NCBI GenBank assembly: GCA_017347445.1
Contig: AP021856.1
Location: 2,488,613 to 2,552,612, forward strand
Reading direction: 5' to 3'
DNA: 64,000 nt
From: Candidatus Brocadia pituitae
Lineage (GTDB): Bacteria; Planctomycetota; Brocadiia; Brocadiales; Brocadiaceae
Part shown: in pieces, positions 62,293 to 64,000 of the stretch
Position numbering within the stretch: the stretch's first letter is position 1
How the letters are laid out: the number at the start of each line of letters is the position of its first letter
Notes under the pieces: model-generated
Database searches by the model: none
Seen by the model: only the letters and a program-made list of their open reading frames with translations
Told to the model about the DNA's origin: nothing
Program-made: the position numbers and the translations under genes

Positions 62293-63429
62293 CTATTCTA
62301 TATCCCCGTCTTCTAAACGATAAGGAGCATCGAAACCCGCACGTGACACCAATTTGCCGCTATAGGTAATCGTGCTTCCTGTTCTTATATTTAATACTTT
62401 TTCAAACAACCGCCAGTCAAACAAGATCTCTACCTCAGCCTTTTTACCCGGCTGACGGCTTACCCCGACACGGTTCCAGTCTACCCGCCCCATCCCCTTA
62501 TACAGTACAATTCCCTGCCAGCGAACATATTTACCCTTATATTTTTTCCACAAGCTTTTTTTTTCCGCGCGCGATAACGTACTTTGCCTACTGAATTGCT
62601 TGTCCAGTTCTTCAAAAGAGATATCAAGTGAGTCTTTTGTTTGTGCCGGTACGATGGTTTCCAAAGGCCTCTCAGAAACGCCTGTTTCCCCCGGAAAGTT
62701 TTGATGCAGAATGTTTTGTCCACCTTTCTGATTATCAGAAAAATATGCCGGTGCAGGGGGATTTTTCATGGCAACGACTTTTCCTTGATTCTCGCCAAAG
62801 GGAACAGGCTCACCCTCCGCAAACAAACGGTAAAAAGCATTCTTGTACCTGCGGATTCTATCCTGATCGTAATGAAACAGCACTTCATTGTCAATCTTCC
62901 GGTTGCGGTAGGCAAGCCAGTTGTATGTCCCGGTTATCAACACCCTGTCGTCTAGTAAAATAAAGTCCTGCACCCGGTTCTTGCTTGTTGAAGTTCTGTG
63001 TACTCTGATATCAAAGCCTTGTCCAATCAAGGCTCCTGCCAGTAAACCACATTCCTTGCCAGGGAGGTATTCCAGGATTACGATACGCATCCGAACGCCC
63101 CGATCCCTTGCGGCCACTAATTCCTTTTCAACGTCTATGGCAGCAAAGTTGTGAATACATATGTCTATCCCTTGCTGTGCATATTCAATCCCTTCTCTCA
63201 ATCGCTCTTCAACCGTGCCGTGAGGGACATAACTAACAGAATCTCCCGCATGCAGGGAAACAAAAGTCCACATAAGCATTCCTAGAGTAAAAACAAAAAG
63301 GAACTTATTTCTGTGTACACAGCGAAGCAATCCAAACTTTGGAGATTGCTTCGGGTTACCACCCTCGCAATGGCACGTACCGGTATCTTTATGTATTACA
63401 CCTCCCAATACCATGCATATTCTTTTCAT
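62293..63429 (-). CDS. PLD-like protein with C-terminal OB-type domain; repeat within 5' coding end
   Basis: A protein of up to 378 residues. Residues about 75-220 are a single phospholipase-D-like unit (EERLREGIEYAQQGIDICIH, ILLDDRVLITGTYNWLA, IDNEVLFHYD). The catalytic HxK of the family is not conserved (VQDFILLDD where HxKxxxxD is expected), so it may not be an active nuclease. The C-terminal 100 residues look like an OB-type domain. The frame can start at ATG 63429, overlapping the nnrD stop, but then a palindromic repeat (63323-63378) is translated in frame before the hydrophobic segment FLFVFTLGMLMWTFVSLHAG. A later start in the signal peptide is possible. Confidence 0.65.
   Translation of the reverse strand: MKRICMVLGGVIHKDTGTCHCEGGNPKQSPKFGLLRCVHRNKFLFVFTLGMLMWTFVSLHAGDSVSYVPHGTVEERLREGIEYAQQGIDICIHNFAAIDVEKELVAARDRGVRMRIVILEYLPGKECGLLAGALIGQGFDIRVHRTSTSKNRVQDFILLDDRVLITGTYNWLAYRNRKIDNEVLFHYDQDRIRRYKNAFYRLFAEGEPVPFGENQGKVVAMKNPPAPAYFSDNQKGGQNILHQNFPGETGVSERPLETIVPAQTKDSLDISFEELDKQFSRQSTLSRAEKKSLWKKYKGKYVRWQGIVLYKGMGRVDWNRVGVSRQPGKKAEVEILFDWRLFEKVLNIRTGSTITYSGKLVSRAGFDAPYRLEDGDIE
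63323..63378. repeat. REP-like palindrome, AGATTGCTTCG family, in coding sequence
   Basis: Plus-strand text CGAAGCAATCCAAACTTTGG followed by AGATTGCTTCG forms a hairpin (CGAAGCAAT/ATTGCTTCG with CCAAA/TTTGG inside). The following GGTTACCACCCTCGCAATGG matches the text after AGATTGCTTCG at 11981. It lies within the open frame of the PLD-like gene. Confidence 0.6.
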
Positions 63430-64000
63430 CGATCATTATTTTTCTGGTAAGCCAAAAGAGCTTTTGGCAATTTATCCAAAATATCTGAGGCGATCAGAGA
63501 TATTTCACCCGTTTCCTGTGCCGCAAGATCCCCGGCTAAACCGTGTAAATATACTCCCAACTGAGCGGCGTCAAAAGATGAATACTTTTGTCCTAAAAAG
63601 GCTGCAATCATGCCAGTCAGGATGTCTCCCACCCCTGCGGTAGCCATACCAGGATTACCCGTCTTATTTACATAGAATTTCTCTTCATTGACTACAAGGG
63701 TCCGATGTCCTTTCAGGACAAGGGTTACCTTATCCCTTCCTCTTATAAACATCTGTGATATTTCCAGCCGTTTCGATTGAATCTCCTGAGTTGAGGACAC
63801 CCCCATAAGTCGTGCCATTTCACCAGGATGTGGCGTAAGGATAATCTGTTTTTTTATCTGACGTAATACATCGGGATTGTCGGCAAGCGCATTAATACCA
63901 TCTGCATCCAATACGATGGGACAATCCAAAGATTGCAACAACCACAAGATCAACCGTTTTGTTTCTAAGCATTGAGAGAGGCCCGGGCCAACAGCGACAA
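63426..64000 (-). CDS. nnrD: ADP/ATP-dependent NAD(P)H-hydrate dehydratase domain (partial)
   Basis: C-terminal part of an NAD(P)HX dehydratase, which repairs hydrated NADH and NADPH. The frame continues past the window end (VAVGPGLSQCLETKR is read from the last bases), so the start is missing. Visible motifs: the GPGL at the edge, VLDADGINALADNP, LTPHPGEMARLMG and AGVGDILTGMIAAFLGQ with the catalytic Asp. It may be the second half of a fused NnrE-NnrD protein. Its TGA overlaps the ATG of the PLD-like gene. Confidence 0.92.
   Translation of the reverse strand, partial: VAVGPGLSQCLETKRLILWLLQSLDCPIVLDADGINALADNPDVLRQIKKQIILTPHPGEMARLMGVSSTQEIQSKRLEISQMFIRGRDKVTLVLKGHRTLVVNEEKFYVNKTGNPGMATAGVGDILTGMIAAFLGQKYSSFDAAQLGVYLHGLAGDLAAQETGEISLIASDILDKLPKALLAYQKNNDR

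Overview
The window is a gene-dense, moderately AT-rich bacterial chromosome segment. The gene content best fits an anammox planctomycete (Brocadiaceae): an ammonium channel fused to a histidine kinase, a separate P-II protein, a FocA/NirC-type nitrite or formate channel, a KDO-8P synthase (LPS-type envelope), a complete pyruvate carboxylase, a polA-coaE-rho-glgC gene string and a double geranylgeranyl-reductase-like flavoprotein. This assignment is an inference from gene families; no rRNA or anammox core gene (hydrazine synthase or dehydrogenase) lies here.

Layout. 1-6.9 kb: an MFS exporter, a formate/nitrite channel and an RND efflux pair. 7.0-16.0 kb: a low-density accessory block that reads as an integron gene-cassette array without an integrase. 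It holds small unrelated genes (DUF4268 nuclease-like, toxin-antitoxin pair, GNAT, amphi-Trp, two PepSY-like proteins, SMR pump, DUF488, two DUF2945, alpha-carbonic anhydrase) separated by attC-like sites. Three cassettes show the diagnostic match between the GTTRRRY at the cassette start and the RYYYAAC of its own attC. Inside the block a PepSY / DUF488 / DUF2945 module is present twice, the second copy decaying. 16.1-20.4 kb: a double GNAT, a transglutaminase lipoprotein and an orphan membrane sensor-like protein.

20.6-28.1 kb (minus strand): MATE exporter, then polA-coaE-rho-glgC. 28.7-36.2 kb: tRNA-Met, secreted cyclophilin, a membrane J-domain protein with a VWA protein, ychF, tRNA-Thr, kdsA, a small exported protein with cobM/cbiF, then a 167-bp MITE-like element with perfect 32-bp terminal inverted repeats. 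36.4-41.1 kb: an arginine operon argB-argD-argF continuing into rph and rdgB, with a promoter-plus-hairpin leader in front of argD.

41.1-45.6 kb is a scarred region: a repeat copy, a gene fragment, a SatD/DUF3307 pair with operator-like TTATAAGCC motifs, an RluA-type pseudouridine synthase, a DUF4160 pseudogene next to DUF2442, an internally deleted IS91-like transposase and a perfect 25-bp-arm hairpin. 45.6-49.7 kb: a nitroreductase overlapping pyruvate carboxylase.

49.8-64 kb (minus strand): the Amt-kinase ammonium sensor directly downstream of a membrane PilZ protein, a secreted protein with a truncated PEP-CTERM-like tail, a PDZ/TPR lipoprotein, PGPGW and U32 proteins, a HAD plus dolichol/phytol-kinase-like fusion, YggT, the tandem geranylgeranyl-reductase-like protein, P-II, a PLD-like protein whose 5' coding end carries a palindromic repeat, and a partial nnrD at the edge. 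Several families of short palindromic repeats are scattered through intergenic DNA. I saw no CRISPR array and no rRNA.
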